Of a stretch of 42,355 nucleotides of DNA, positions 17,951 to 27,025 are shown one piece after another (the first letter of the stretch is position 1; every line of letters starts with the position of its first letter). This DNA comes from Soonwooa sp032078105. GTDB lineage: Bacteria; Bacteroidota; Bacteroidia; Flavobacteriales; Weeksellaceae. The position numbers and the translations under genes are program-made. The stretch lies in assembly GCA_046269235.1 (NCBI GenBank), contig JBJZOS010000014.1:1-42355 (forward strand), given 5' to 3'. The notes under the pieces were generated by a model. It did not search any database and was not told the DNA's origin. It saw only the letters and a list, made by a program, of their open reading frames with translations.

Positions 17951-19129
17951 TTACAATAGTTCGTAAATCGCAGCCGCACCTTGTCCCGTTCCGACGCACA
18001 TGGTTACCATTCCGTATTTGTTGCCACGTTTTTTCATTTCGTCGAATAATTGAACGGCCAACTTTGCTCCTGTGCATCCAAGTGGATGACCAAGTGCAAT
18101 TGCACCACCATTCACGTTAGTGATCTCTGGATTGATTCCTAATTCGTTGATAACGGCAACCGATTGTGAAGCAAAGGCTTCATTAAGCTCAATTAAGTCG
18201 ATGTCGTTTAATTGAAGTCCTGCTTGTTTTAATGCTTTTGGCACTGCGTAAACTGGTCCCATTCCCATAATTCTTGGTTCTAAACCTGCAGCAGCGTAAG
18301 AAACTAATCTCGCTTCGGGTTCCAAACCAAGTTCTTTCACCATTTCTTCAGACATGACGATTACGAAAGCCGCGCCGTCTGACATTTGAGAAGAATTACC
18401 TGCCGTTACGCTTCCACCTTGTGCGAAAACAGGTCTTAGTTTAGCCAAACCTTCCAAAGAAGTGTCTGCTCTTGGACCTTCATCCATCGCGAAATCAAAT
18501 TTCTTTGATTGTAATTTTTGATTTTCATCTACAAAAGTATATTCAACAGGAACGGGAACGATTTGATCTTTAAATCGCCCTTCAGCAATAGCTTTCAAAG
18601 CCTTTTGATGAGAATTAAAAGCGAATTCATCCTGAGCGGCTCTCGAAACATTGAATTCTTTAGCAACCGCTTCGGCTGTATAACCCATTCCCCAATAATA
18701 ATCGGGGTTTGATTTAGCTAAAACAGGATCTGGAACGGGTTTGTAACCACCCATCGGAATATAACTCATCGATTCTGTGCCACCTGCAATGATGCAATCC
18801 GCCATCCCTGATTGTATTTTTGCAGTTGCAATCGCAATCGCCTCAGAACCTGATGCACAATATCTGTTAATTGTAACGCCTGGAACTTTGTCGGTATTTA
18901 ATCCCATTAAAGAGATTAATCTTGCAACGTTTAAGCCTTGTTCTGCTTCTGGCATTGCGTTTCCAACGATGAGATCGTCAATTCTGTTTTTGTCTAACTG
19001 CGGAATTTCAGCCATTAGTTTTTCAATAACTGTAGCCGCCATTTCGTCAGGTCTTGTAAAGCGCAAAGATCCTTTTGGAGCTTTTCCAATCGCAGTACGG
19101 TAACCTTTTATGATGTATGCTGTTTTCAT
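17951..19129 (-). CDS. Acetyl-CoA C-acyltransferase (thiolase)
   Basis: 392 residues, standard thiolase length. The nucleophile is Cys91 in 'NRYCASGSEAIAIA'. The catalytic His lies in 'NVNGGAIALGHPLGCTGAKL' and the second Cys in 'MVTMCVGTGQGAA'. 'LNEAFASQSVAVI' is also typical. It performs the last step of beta-oxidation, releasing acetyl-CoA. The gene order downstream of the HAD/ECH fusion gene and upstream of the acyl-CoA dehydrogenase is that of a FadN-FadA-FadE type operon. The upstream spacer is 167 bp and contains degenerate TCTAATCT-like words. Confidence 0.96.
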   Translation of the reverse strand: MKTAYIIKGYRTAIGKAPKGSLRFTRPDEMAATVIEKLMAEIPQLDKNRIDDLIVGNAMPEAEQGLNVARLISLMGLNTDKVPGVTINRYCASGSEAIAIATAKIQSGMADCIIAGGTESMSYIPMGGYKPVPDPVLAKSNPDYYWGMGYTAEAVAKEFNVSRAAQDEFAFNSHQKALKAIAEGRFKDQIVPVPVEYTFVDENQKLQSKKFDFAMDEGPRADTSLEGLAKLRPVFAQGGSVTAGNSSQMSDGAAFVIVMSEEMVKELGLEPEARLVSYAAAGLEPRIMGMGPVYAVPKALKQAGLQLNDIDLIELNEAFASQSVAVINELGINPEITNVNGGAIALGHPLGCTGAKLAVQLFDEMKKRGNKYGMVTMCVGTGQGAAAIYELL

Positions 19130-19296
19130 TTTAGATTAGAGATTAGGAGATCAGAGATTTTAGACTCTCACCTCGTTTAAATAATTTTCTTTTTGATATT
19201 TTCTACTGTTGTGTATGGTCTTATCAATGATTTAGACTTTGGCTTTTAAGTAATGAGATTAAAAATATTTTAATGTTTATACTTTAAGTCTCATGT

Positions 19297-21702
19297 CTAA
19301 TTTCTAAGAGGTTTACCAGTTTGTAACATATGTTGAATTCTCTCAAGGGTTTTTCTTTCGCCACAAAGGGAAAGGAAAGTTTCTCTTTCAAGGTTCAATA
19401 AATATCTTTCGGAAACGACAGTTGGCTCAGAAAGATTTCCGCCAACCATTACGTTTGCTAGCTTGTCTGCGATTTTCTTGTCGTATTCTGAAATGAAATT
19501 TCCAGCAAGCATTTGATCGGTTCCCACGTAGAACATACCTAAGGCATCTTTACCAAGAACAGTAACCTTTTCTTCGATTGGTTGTGTGTAACCTTGTTCA
19601 GCCATAAGTTTTGCAACTTTTTTAGCCTCCGCAATCTGACGTTTTTTATCAACAACAACGATGTCTTTTCCGTGCTCCAAAATTCCCATATCGTATGCTT
19701 CATATGCTGACGTTGCTACTTTTGCCATTGCGATATTCATGAAAGCATCACGAAGTCTGTTGGTTTTAATGTCGTCTTTTACAAAATCTCGACATGTTCT
19801 CAACGTCATTTCTTTGGTACCACCACCACCAGGAATTACGCCAACACCAAGTTCAACCAATCCGATATAGGTTTCAGCAGCAGCAACTACACGATCAGCA
19901 TGAAGTGTCATTTCGCAACCACCACCTAAAGTCATCGTGTGAGGTGCAACTACTACAGGAATCGACGAATAACGAATTCTCATCATCGAGTTTTGGAAGT
20001 ACGCAATCGCCATATTTAGGTCGTCCCAATCTTGATCAACCGCCATCATCATAATCATCGCTAAGTTCGCGCCAACAGAGAAGTTAGCACCTTGATTTCC
20101 TATAATCAATCCGTCGTATTCCTTTTCTGCAAGGTCGATGGCTCGGTTTAGTCCATCAAGAACTTCACCACCAAGAGAATTCATTTTTGAATGAATTTCA
20201 AAGTTGATAATCCCGTCGCCTAGATCTTCAATCGAAGCGCCAGAGTTGCTCCAAAGTGTTTTATTTTTTCTGATATTATCAAGGATGATAAAGGCTTCTT
20301 GACCAGGGATTTGGTCGTAGTTTCCAGTATTTTTATCGTAGAAAATACTTTGACCTTCGTCATTAACTTTATAGAACGTTTCATTTTTTGAAGCCAATTC
20401 TCTAGCCCAATCTGAAACTTCATAACCTGCTTCTTTAGCTAATTCTACACCTCTTTGAACGCCAACAGCATCCCAAATTTCGAAAGGACCATTTTCCCAA
20501 CCGAAACCAGCTTTCATGGCGTCGTCGATTTTGTAGATGTCATCAGAAATCTCAGGAACTTTGTGAGAAACGTACGCAAACATCGATCCTAAAGTCAATC
20601 TGTAGAATTCGCCAGCTTTATCTTTACCACCGATTAACACTTTGAAGCGATCCAAAGGTTTTTCAATAGTTTTCGTTAATTCTAAAGTTGGGAAGCTTAC
20701 TTTTCCTTGCGCTTCGTATTCTAAAGTATCAAGATTTAATCGTAGAATTTCTGAATTTCCTTCAGCGTTTTTCACTTTTTTGAAGAAACCTTGACCCGAT
20801 TTTGAACCTAAGAAATTATTAGTTGTTAAGAAATCGATGTAACTTGGCATTGCGAACTGATCTTTGAACATATCTTGTTCAACACCACTTTCGCGAACGC
20901 CGTTAGCCACGTGCACCAACGTATCCAAACCGACAACATCTGCCGTACGGAAAGTCGCTGATTTTGGACGACCTATAACAGGACCTGTTAATTTATCAAC
21001 ATCAGAAATGTTTAAACCTAATTTCTGAATCGTATTAAAGATGTTCATGATTCCGAAAACTCCGATTCTGTTTGCGATAAACGCTGGCGTATCTTTCGCC
21101 AAAACCGTTGTTTTTCCAAGGAATTTCGCTCCGTAAGACATATAGAAATCTACAACTTCAGGAAGCGTATGTGGCGTTGGAATAATCTCCAACAAGGGCA
21201 AGTAACGGACTGGGTTGAAGAAGTGTGTACCTGCGAAATAATCTTTGAAATCATCGCTTCTACCTTCTGTCAAAAGATGAATCGGAATCCCCGAAGTATT
21301 TGAAGAAACCAAAGTTCCTGGCTTACGGAATTGTTCTATTTTTTCGTAAACTGATTTTTTGATGTCCAATCTTTCTACCACAACTTCGATAATCCAATCG
21401 CTATTTGCAATTTGCTTCATATCATCGTCGAAGTTTCCTACTTTAATTCTGCTCGCAAAACTTGGCGAATAGAGTAATGCAGGACTTGCTTTCTGAAGTT
21501 TTCCTAAATTTTCTGTTGCAATTCTGTTACGAACGGCTTTGTCTTCTTTAGTCAGACCCTTTTTTTGTTCAGCGTCATTCAGTTCAAACGGAACGATATC
21601 CAAAAGCAATACTTCCACGCCAATGTTTGCAAAGTGCGCAGCAATACCACTTCCCATGATTCCAGAACCTAATACTGTAACGTGTTTGATTCGTCTTTTC
21701 AT
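19297..21702 (-). CDS. 3-hydroxyacyl-CoA dehydrogenase / enoyl-CoA hydratase fusion (FadN-type)
   Basis: 801 residues. The N-terminal half is the NAD-binding dehydrogenase: Rossmann motif 'VTVLGSGIMGSGIAAHFAN' at about 7-25, 'THFFNPVRYLPLLEIIP' and 'VLAKDTPAFIANRIG'. The C-terminal half (about 490-700) is a crotonase fold: 'GANFSVGANLAMI', 'GGGCEMTLHADRVVAAAETYIGLVELGVGVIPGGGG' with the active-site Glu region. The dehydrogenase-first order is that of Bacillus FadN and opposite to E. coli FadB. It carries out the two middle steps of beta-oxidation. It starts 54 bp after the MarR gene and is probably co-transcribed with it. Confidence 0.95.
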   Translation of the reverse strand: MKRRIKHVTVLGSGIMGSGIAAHFANIGVEVLLLDIVPFELNDAEQKKGLTKEDKAVRNRIATENLGKLQKASPALLYSPSFASRIKVGNFDDDMKQIANSDWIIEVVVERLDIKKSVYEKIEQFRKPGTLVSSNTSGIPIHLLTEGRSDDFKDYFAGTHFFNPVRYLPLLEIIPTPHTLPEVVDFYMSYGAKFLGKTTVLAKDTPAFIANRIGVFGIMNIFNTIQKLGLNISDVDKLTGPVIGRPKSATFRTADVVGLDTLVHVANGVRESGVEQDMFKDQFAMPSYIDFLTTNNFLGSKSGQGFFKKVKNAEGNSEILRLNLDTLEYEAQGKVSFPTLELTKTIEKPLDRFKVLIGGKDKAGEFYRLTLGSMFAYVSHKVPEISDDIYKIDDAMKAGFGWENGPFEIWDAVGVQRGVELAKEAGYEVSDWARELASKNETFYKVNDEGQSIFYDKNTGNYDQIPGQEAFIILDNIRKNKTLWSNSGASIEDLGDGIINFEIHSKMNSLGGEVLDGLNRAIDLAEKEYDGLIIGNQGANFSVGANLAMIMMMAVDQDWDDLNMAIAYFQNSMMRIRYSSIPVVVAPHTMTLGGGCEMTLHADRVVAAAETYIGLVELGVGVIPGGGGTKEMTLRTCRDFVKDDIKTNRLRDAFMNIAMAKVATSAYEAYDMGILEHGKDIVVVDKKRQIAEAKKVAKLMAEQGYTQPIEEKVTVLGKDALGMFYVGTDQMLAGNFISEYDKKIADKLANVMVGGNLSEPTVVSERYLLNLERETFLSLCGERKTLERIQHMLQTGKPLRN

Positions 21703-21756
21703 TATGATTTTATTATTTAATTTTATTTGAATAATGTTCTTTTTTAAAATATTATG

Positions 21757-22209
21757 TTATTTTTTATTATTAAGATCGTTGGCGATTTTTAGAATCTGAG
21801 TCATCACTTCCTTAAAAACTTCAAACTTTTCTTGAGGAATAGTTTCGATAACTTTGGTATTAAAATCAAGGACAACTTTTTTAGAAAGATTACGCGATTC
21901 GATGCCTTTATCGGTTAGTTTGATAATAACTTCACGTTTGTCAGTCGTCGTTTTTTCCTTATAGATATAACCATTGTCTTCTAAAAGTTTGATGATTCGT
22001 GTCAACGATGTTGGCTCGATTGCCATTTTGGGACCAAGATTCGTACTACGCGTACCTTCTTTAGGGTCAATTTTTAGCAATGTCAATGCTTGTACCGCTG
22101 TCGAATTGTATAATGACGCTTTGTCCGAATACATTTTGGATACCGCTAACCACGCAGATTTAAGTAATAAATCTACACTTTCAACTTTATCTGAACTTTT
22201 CTTTTCCAT
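21757..22209 (-). CDS. MarR-family regulator of the beta-oxidation operon
   Basis: 150 residues with the MarR winged helix: 'ALTLLKIDPKEGTRSTNLGPKMAIEPTSLTRIIKLLEDNGYIYKEK' and the wing 'TTDKREVIIKLTDKG', followed by a C-terminal dimer helix. It is the first gene of the operon with the FadN-like, thiolase and acyl-CoA dehydrogenase genes. A 22-bp near-palindrome lies immediately upstream over its promoter, and an almost identical one is over the etfB promoter. It is therefore likely a repressor of fatty-acid degradation relieved by acyl-CoA or fatty acid. The ligand is inferred from context only. Confidence 0.88.
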   Translation of the reverse strand: MEKKSSDKVESVDLLLKSAWLAVSKMYSDKASLYNSTAVQALTLLKIDPKEGTRSTNLGPKMAIEPTSLTRIIKLLEDNGYIYKEKTTTDKREVIIKLTDKGIESRNLSKKVVLDFNTKVIETIPQEKFEVFKEVMTQILKIANDLNNKK

Positions 22210-22245
22210 AATAACCTTTAAAGTGATTACTCAAAAGTAGGAAAA

Positions 22246-22267
22246 TATATTATGCATGCATAGTATA
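22246..22267 (-). promoter_or_regulatory. Palindromic operator, probable MarR site, fad operon
   Basis: The core TATGCATGCATA (22251-22262) is a perfect palindrome and extends to a 22-bp palindrome with a single mismatched pair. On the minus strand a -7 box, TACTTTTG (22239 to 22232), follows, so the operator covers the -33 position. Its centre is 17.5 bp from the start of the -7 box, exactly as at etfB. Confidence 0.75.
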
Positions 22268-22348
22268 TCTAAGTTAAATAAATGTTAAATATTGAAAATC
22301 AGAGCATAAATTGCTATGCTATCCGCAATAAATTGAAATTAAAATTAT

Positions 22349-23290
22349 TTAAAATGTAGAGTTTAAGCGAGTTTGTAACGAATTTTTGATTTCAGGAAGG
22401 TTTTTGTGATAACTTGTTGAAGAATTTTCGGTAATTGTCCACAAATTGTCATTGTAAGTTATTGAAAACAAGGATAAATCTTTATCAAAATTCTTTTGAA
22501 GAAATGAAAATAACAATTCTTTTTCGAGTTGTGGTGCAAAAATTTTAGGCGACACAAATTTAGAATTAATGTCGAAAATATGAGGGTCGAGGATGTTTTT
22601 GTGCTGTAATAGAATTTCTTCTGTAATTCCGGCGTTTAATTTTTGGTCACGAATCCACCAAATTTTGTCAGCAAATTCGCGAGCGAGACGCCAATCATGT
22701 GACGAAAATAAGATTAATTTGTTTTGAGTTTTGGCTAATGAACGGAGTAAGTTCAGAATAATTAATTTGTTATCCTCGTCCAAATGCGTTGTTGGTTCGT
22801 CCAAAATAATGATAGGCGAATTTTGTGCTAAAGATCGACCAATAAAAGCTTTTTGAAGATTACCATCGGATAAATGTTGGAGTTGCGTATGACGATATTC
22901 TTCTAAATTTAATTTAGAAATAATTTCAGAAATCTCAGCTTTATCTTTTTCATCAATTTTAAAATAATAAGGATAATGAATATATTTTCCAAAATTGATA
23001 AGTTCTTCGACAGTATAGTTGCTTGGGATGTCGGCTTTAGAAAAAACAATGGCGATATCCTCGGCAATATCTTTCTGATCAAGCGTTTTTAATGACTTCT
23101 GATTAATTAATATCTCGCCATTTAAAATTTGATTTTGTTTTAAAAGAGTTTTAATCAAAGTTGTTTTGCCAACGCCATTATTTCCCATTAATAGGATAAC
23201 TTCACCTAGACTTGCTTCGGTGTTAATATCAGAAACTAAAGATTTTTTGTAACCAATACTTAAGTTTTTCAATTCTAAAAATGCATTCAT
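22349..23290 (-). CDS. ABC transporter ATP-binding protein (FecE/BtuD-like, iron/cobalamin type)
   Basis: 313 residues. Walker A is 'LLMGNNGVGKTTLIKT', the signature motif is the slightly unusual 'LSDGNLQKAFIGRSLAQ' (LSGGQ consensus), and Walker B is 'PIIILDEPTTHLD'. The 'SSHDWRLAREFAD' H-loop follows. A C-terminal extension of about 80 residues has no recognised domain. The start codon lies 2 bp after the end of the upstream FecCD permease frame, so the pair is translationally linked. It should energise uptake of a siderophore, haem or cobalamin. No binding protein or TonB receptor gene is adjacent. Confidence 0.92.
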   Translation of the reverse strand: MNAFLELKNLSIGYKKSLVSDINTEASLGEVILLMGNNGVGKTTLIKTLLKQNQILNGEILINQKSLKTLDQKDIAEDIAIVFSKADIPSNYTVEELINFGKYIHYPYYFKIDEKDKAEISEIISKLNLEEYRHTQLQHLSDGNLQKAFIGRSLAQNSPIIILDEPTTHLDEDNKLIILNLLRSLAKTQNKLILFSSHDWRLAREFADKIWWIRDQKLNAGITEEILLQHKNILDPHIFDINSKFVSPKIFAPQLEKELLFSFLQKNFDKDLSLFSITYNDNLWTITENSSTSYHKNLPEIKNSLQTRLNSTF

Positions 23291-23292
23291 AT

Positions 23293-24270
23293 TTATATAT
23301 TTTTAGATTGTTTTAAAAGCATTAAAAGTATAACAGGTATAGCAATGACGGACGTAATAATATTAATAGGGAAGTGTGTCAACTCTGATAAAATGGAGAA
23401 ACTTAACATAATAAAAATTCCTAAAATCATATTAAGAATCCATTGATGCCAAAGTTTGGAGGGATTAAATAATAAACGACAAAAATGTGGTACAACAATT
23501 CCGACGAATAATATAGGTCCTAAAAAAGCCGTGACAGAAGCTGATAGGAGAGATGTTGCTGTAATCACGAAATATTTTAAAGTGTCGAGATTAACACCGA
23601 TACTTCGCGCATAAGAAGTTCCGAACGCACTTCCCATCAAAGGTTTTATTGATTTAAAACTAAAAAAAAGTCCTCCGATAACAAACAAAAATAAAATAAA
23701 AAGTTGCTCTCGACTTACATTATTGTTTGCGCCAAATGACCATAGGATATAATTTTTCAGGCTTTGACTTTCAACATAAAATTGCAAAATGCTAACGACA
23801 GCACCCGCTAAAGCTGAAATTAAAAATCCGAAAATAATAATGAATGACGAATTTCGAAAGCGCTTTGAAAACAAAATTAAAACAATCATTAGTGCTAAAC
23901 TCCCACCAATAGCTGAAAAACTGATAAAGCTATTTTGTAAAAAGTCTGGCAAAATCCATGATTGCGAAAAGAAAATAAAACAAGCAACAGCCAAACTAGA
24001 TACCGAGGTTATTCCCAAAACATCTGGTCCCGCTATGGGATTTTTAAAATATTCTTGTAATAAAAATCCACTACTCGGAATCGAAATTCCTGCCAAAAAC
24101 ATCGCCAGAACACGATTAATTCTAATGTCAACAATGGCCGCATTTGCAGAATTTTCATCAAAAAAATCTTGAAATTGTAGTTGGACAAAACCAATGTTCA
24201 GGTTGATAGCAACAGCGATTAGAATACCGATGCCTAGTGCGATACCAAGGATTCCGAAGCTTTTAGCCAT
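23293..24270 (-). CDS. FecCD-family ABC transporter permease
   Basis: 325 residues with 9-10 hydrophobic segments. FecCD features include 'INRVLAMFLAGISIPSSGFLLQEYFKNPIAGPDVLGI' near the N-terminus, 'YILWSFGANNNVSREQL', 'ARSIGVNLDTLKYFVITATSLLSASVTAFLGPILFVGIVVPHFCRLLF' and a hydrophobic C-terminus. This family moves iron complexes, haem or vitamin B12 across the inner membrane. Its ATPase gene follows after 2 bp. The upstream TlpA gene on the same strand ends in a terminator, so this two-gene unit has its own promoter. Confidence 0.92.
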   Translation of the reverse strand: MAKSFGILGIALGIGILIAVAINLNIGFVQLQFQDFFDENSANAAIVDIRINRVLAMFLAGISIPSSGFLLQEYFKNPIAGPDVLGITSVSSLAVACFIFFSQSWILPDFLQNSFISFSAIGGSLALMIVLILFSKRFRNSSFIIIFGFLISALAGAVVSILQFYVESQSLKNYILWSFGANNNVSREQLFILFLFVIGGLFFSFKSIKPLMGSAFGTSYARSIGVNLDTLKYFVITATSLLSASVTAFLGPILFVGIVVPHFCRLLFNPSKLWHQWILNMILGIFIMLSFSILSELTHFPINIITSVIAIPVILLMLLKQSKNI

Positions 24271-24311
24271 AGTCTTATTTGTGCGCCAAAATTACAAATT
24301 ATTCATAAAGA

Positions 24312-24337
24312 AAAAGACATCCGATTGGATGTCTTTT
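24312..24337 (-). terminator. Terminator of the TlpA-like gene
   Basis: A perfect 11-bp stem, AAAAGACATCC (24312-24322) with GGATGTCTTTT (24327-24337), and a GATT loop. Read on the minus strand it starts 3 bp after the stop codon and ends in U-rich sequence. Confidence 0.9.
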
Positions 24338-24340
24338 CGA

Positions 24341-24976
24341 TTATTTTTTGCCAGTAATCTTACTTTTTTCTTTTTGTTGGTCGATGCTCGGCGCAAAGTT
24401 AGCCGCCATCATCTTATCAATTTTGCTGTTAATTTCCTCTTTTTTCATCGATCCCATGTATTCGTCAACTATATTTCCGCGGCGCATTAATGTGAACGGA
24501 ATAGCCTCACCATTCCAAGTATCAAAATTCTGACTAAAAAATTCTGGTGTCAAAGTAGTCCCGTCAAGAAGTACAATATTGTTGCGAAGTCCGTATTCAT
24601 CAGCGAAATCATTAACAGCCGTATTCCAATCTGACTTGTTGTCAAGACTTACAAATGTAAATTTTACAGGTTGACCTTTTAGCGATTCCATTTTTTCTTT
24701 AAAATGAGGAATCTCGATCATACATGGTTGGCACCAAGTCGCAAAAAAGTTGGTAACATACAGCGTGTCATTGGTCTTTGCAGTCAATAGATCAGGCATT
24801 TTTTCAGCTCTAACTTCTAACAATTCTTTATGCGATTTTACCGAATCTTCTTCAACATTGGTTCCGATTTTAGTAGAGTCAGCGTCTTTATTTTTATCTT
24901 CAAATTTTAGTTCTTTATCGTTTTTACATGCGATTAGAGAAACTCCCAAAACAAGGCTTAAGACTAATTTTTTCAT
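24341..24976 (-). CDS. TlpA-like thioredoxin-fold lipoprotein
   Basis: 211 residues. A lipoprotein signal (LVLGVSLIAC, Cys17) is followed by a charged spacer of about 55 residues and a thioredoxin domain. The redox motif is 'NFFATWCQPCMIEIPHFKEK' (CQPC) and the cis-Pro region is 'GEAIPFTLMRRG'. Such TlpA/ResA-like proteins act in the periplasm as thiol-disulfide oxidoreductases. The gene precedes the ABC importer on the same strand but is separated from it by a terminator. A polar Lys-rich C-terminal tail (KEKSKITGKK) is unusual but not domain-like. Confidence 0.9.
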   Translation of the reverse strand: MKKLVLSLVLGVSLIACKNDKELKFEDKNKDADSTKIGTNVEEDSVKSHKELLEVRAEKMPDLLTAKTNDTLYVTNFFATWCQPCMIEIPHFKEKMESLKGQPVKFTFVSLDNKSDWNTAVNDFADEYGLRNNIVLLDGTTLTPEFFSQNFDTWNGEAIPFTLMRRGNIVDEYMGSMKKEEINSKIDKMMAANFAPSIDQQKEKSKITGKK

Positions 24977-25054
24977 TTATTTTAAGTTCAATTATTAAGA
25001 TTGTAATGATTTGCTTAAATTATACTTTGATAATTTTTGATTAAATTTGAAGCT

Positions 25055-26188
25055 ATGACAGAACAAGTTTTATCAGTTGGTAATCAGCCTCAGTTTTATC
25101 GGTTAAATTTAGTTAAAAAAATAGATTTGACCAAAGATAGTTTCTTATTAGGTTTTGAAATTCCAGTTCAATTAAAGTCTGTATTTAGTTATCAATCAGG
25201 ACAATATGTTAGTGTGAAGTTTATTAAAAATGGACAGGAAAAAATTAATGATTATTCGATAACGACTGCTCCTAACGAATCGGGTTTCGAAATTGCTATT
25301 AAAATTACGTCTCCCGAAAGTTCTGCAAAAGCACTTTACGATAATTATAATGTTGGTGACGAAGTCTCTGTCAGCGCACCACAAGGACGTTTTAGTTTGG
25401 TGATAAAACCTCATGAGAAGCGCAGTATGCTTGCTTTTGCGGCGGGCATTGGGATTACGCCAATTTTTAGTCAAATAAAAAATTTACTTTTCCGAGAACC
25501 GCGAACTCGAATTTTCTTGTTTTACGCTAACAAAACGAAAGATGACATCATTTTTGAATCGGAGTTAAATGCTCTTCAACAGGAACATGCTGACCGATTT
25601 TTTGTGTACTATTTTTTCTCAAGGCAAAAGATTAATAATTTGCTTTTCGAAGGTCGTTTGGATGAGAAACGTGTTAATTTAATTATTAATCAGATTTTGC
25701 ATTTGGATGAGGAAGATGAAGAGTCGACGATTTGGGATGCAACAGATAAAGTTGTGATATGTGGTCCTGGAGATATGATAAAATCTGTTGCTAATGCGTG
25801 TTACAACAATGGTATCCCGAAGCGCGATATTCATTTTGAATTATTTGAAGCTTTTAATGATGATATTTATCCGCAAGAAAAAGCGTTTCCGTTATTCGAA
25901 AATATTAAACTGAAAATTAAATACAATCACCTAACGAAAGAGGATATTGTTCTTAAAAACAATAAAGGAAAAATCCTGCAGCAACTTTTAGGCATGGGGA
26001 TTAATGTGCCATATTCTTGCAAATCTGGCGTCTGCGGAAGTTGTATTTGTAAACTTAAAAAAGGTGAAGTAGAAATGGAGGAGAACGAATATTTAACCGA
26101 AAACGAATTGGCGCAATCGAAGATTTTGCCATGTTCTGCGATCGCAATGAGTCAAGAATTATTTTTAGATTTTGATGTCATCGATTAA
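25055..26188 (+). CDS. PaaE-like ferredoxin-NAD(P)H oxidoreductase with 2Fe-2S domain
   Basis: 377 residues from the ATG at 25055; an in-frame ATG 18 bp upstream is less likely because a -7-like TAAATTTG overlaps it. The FAD domain (about 10-105) contains 'KINDYSITTAPNES'. The NAD(P) domain contains 'LAFAAGIGITPIFSQIK' and 'VVICGPGDMIKSV'. A C-terminal plant-type ferredoxin domain carries CKSGVCGSCICK plus a later Cys (LPCSA), all four cluster ligands. Homologues are PaaE of phenylacetyl-CoA epoxidase or HCP/hydroxylase reductases. No paaABCD genes are near, so the partner is unknown. Confidence 0.88.
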   Translation: MTEQVLSVGNQPQFYRLNLVKKIDLTKDSFLLGFEIPVQLKSVFSYQSGQYVSVKFIKNGQEKINDYSITTAPNESGFEIAIKITSPESSAKALYDNYNVGDEVSVSAPQGRFSLVIKPHEKRSMLAFAAGIGITPIFSQIKNLLFREPRTRIFLFYANKTKDDIIFESELNALQQEHADRFFVYYFFSRQKINNLLFEGRLDEKRVNLIINQILHLDEEDEESTIWDATDKVVICGPGDMIKSVANACYNNGIPKRDIHFELFEAFNDDIYPQEKAFPLFENIKLKIKYNHLTKEDIVLKNNKGKILQQLLGMGINVPYSCKSGVCGSCICKLKKGEVEMEENEYLTENELAQSKILPCSAIAMSQELFLDFDVID

Positions 26189-26265
26189 TTATTTTTTTTC
26201 GTCTTTTTCAAAAATTATAGTTAAATTCACTCTCTCAAAAAATTAAGTTAAGCGAACCTGTTTGT

Positions 26266-26892
26266 ATGTTGAAGTTTATAAAATCTTTTTTCAAGACCAT
26301 CTTTGTCAGCCTTGAATTGATTTTTTTGTTAATGCTGCTTGCTAACTTCTGGGTTTTTGCCTTGACGAGTGGGAGGACTTACACCAAAATTAGCAAAGTC
26401 CCGCCAAGAGAATGCGCCTTGGTTTTAGGAACCTCACCTAAGATGAAATCTGGTTTTGCAAACCCTTATTTTACATCTAGAATGGCTGCTGTGGGGACTT
26501 TGTATCATCATGGGAAAATCAAAAAAATAATCGTGAGTGGCGAAAAGTCAAAAAATTATGATGAGCCAGCTGCGATGAAGAAATTTTTAGTCTATACAGA
26601 AGGTGTCCCACCAGAAATTATCATCGAAGATCCGAAAGGCTTTAACACGCACAAAAGTATTTTGCGTTGCAAAGATGTCTATAAGCAAAGCAATGTCATC
26701 ATTGTTTCGCAAGGTTTTCATAATCTAAGAGCGCTATTTTTTGCACGTAATAATAATATGAACGCCTTGGGATTCGATGCGCAAGATGTTACCAAAAACG
26801 AAAGCTACTACCGCAATCATACTCGTGAGTTTTTCGCAAGAGTTTTGGCAGTGTTCTATTATGTTTTAGGAATTTCGCCTAAAGAAAATTAA
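26266..26892 (+). CDS. SanA/YdcF-type DUF218 membrane protein
   Basis: 208 residues. One N-terminal membrane helix (LELIFLLMLLANFWVFAL) is followed by the DUF218 domain: 'CALVLGTSPKMKSGFANPYFTSRM', 'HGKIKKIIVSGEKSKNYDEPAAMKKFLV', 'PKGFNTHKSILRCKDVY' and 'VIIVSQGFHNLRALFFARNNNMNALGF'. This is the SanA subgroup; E. coli SanA affects envelope barrier function (vancomycin sensitivity at high temperature). The biochemical activity is unknown. It lies 77 bp after the reductase gene, with no obvious terminator between. Confidence 0.9.
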   Translation: MLKFIKSFFKTIFVSLELIFLLMLLANFWVFALTSGRTYTKISKVPPRECALVLGTSPKMKSGFANPYFTSRMAAVGTLYHHGKIKKIIVSGEKSKNYDEPAAMKKFLVYTEGVPPEIIIEDPKGFNTHKSILRCKDVYKQSNVIIVSQGFHNLRALFFARNNNMNALGFDAQDVTKNESYYRNHTREFFARVLAVFYYVLGISPKEN

Positions 26893-26978
26893 TTCTTTTT
26901 TTAAATGATTTGTTTTAAACTTTAAAAACTTTAATCCTTAAAAACAATATCCAAATCTCTTTATTTCTTGTCAATTCT

Positions 26979-27011
26979 TTTGTACCGAATGTTATTTTTA
27001 AATTAAATTTG
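26979..27011 (+). promoter_or_regulatory. Predicted promoter of the udk-divIC-mutA operon
   Basis: A -33 element TTTG (26979-26982), a 21-bp spacer and a -7 element TAAATTTG (27004-27011) match the Bacteroidota consensus. The udk ATG is 14 bp further on. Confidence 0.65.
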
Positions 27012-27025
27012 TAAAAAATCAAAGT

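Noticed and set aside
22232..22239. TACTTTTG upstream of marR as a third copy of the AraC 15-mer
   Set aside because: Only the -7-like core TACTTTTG is shared (plus GA after it); the flanks differ, so it is simply a -7 box.
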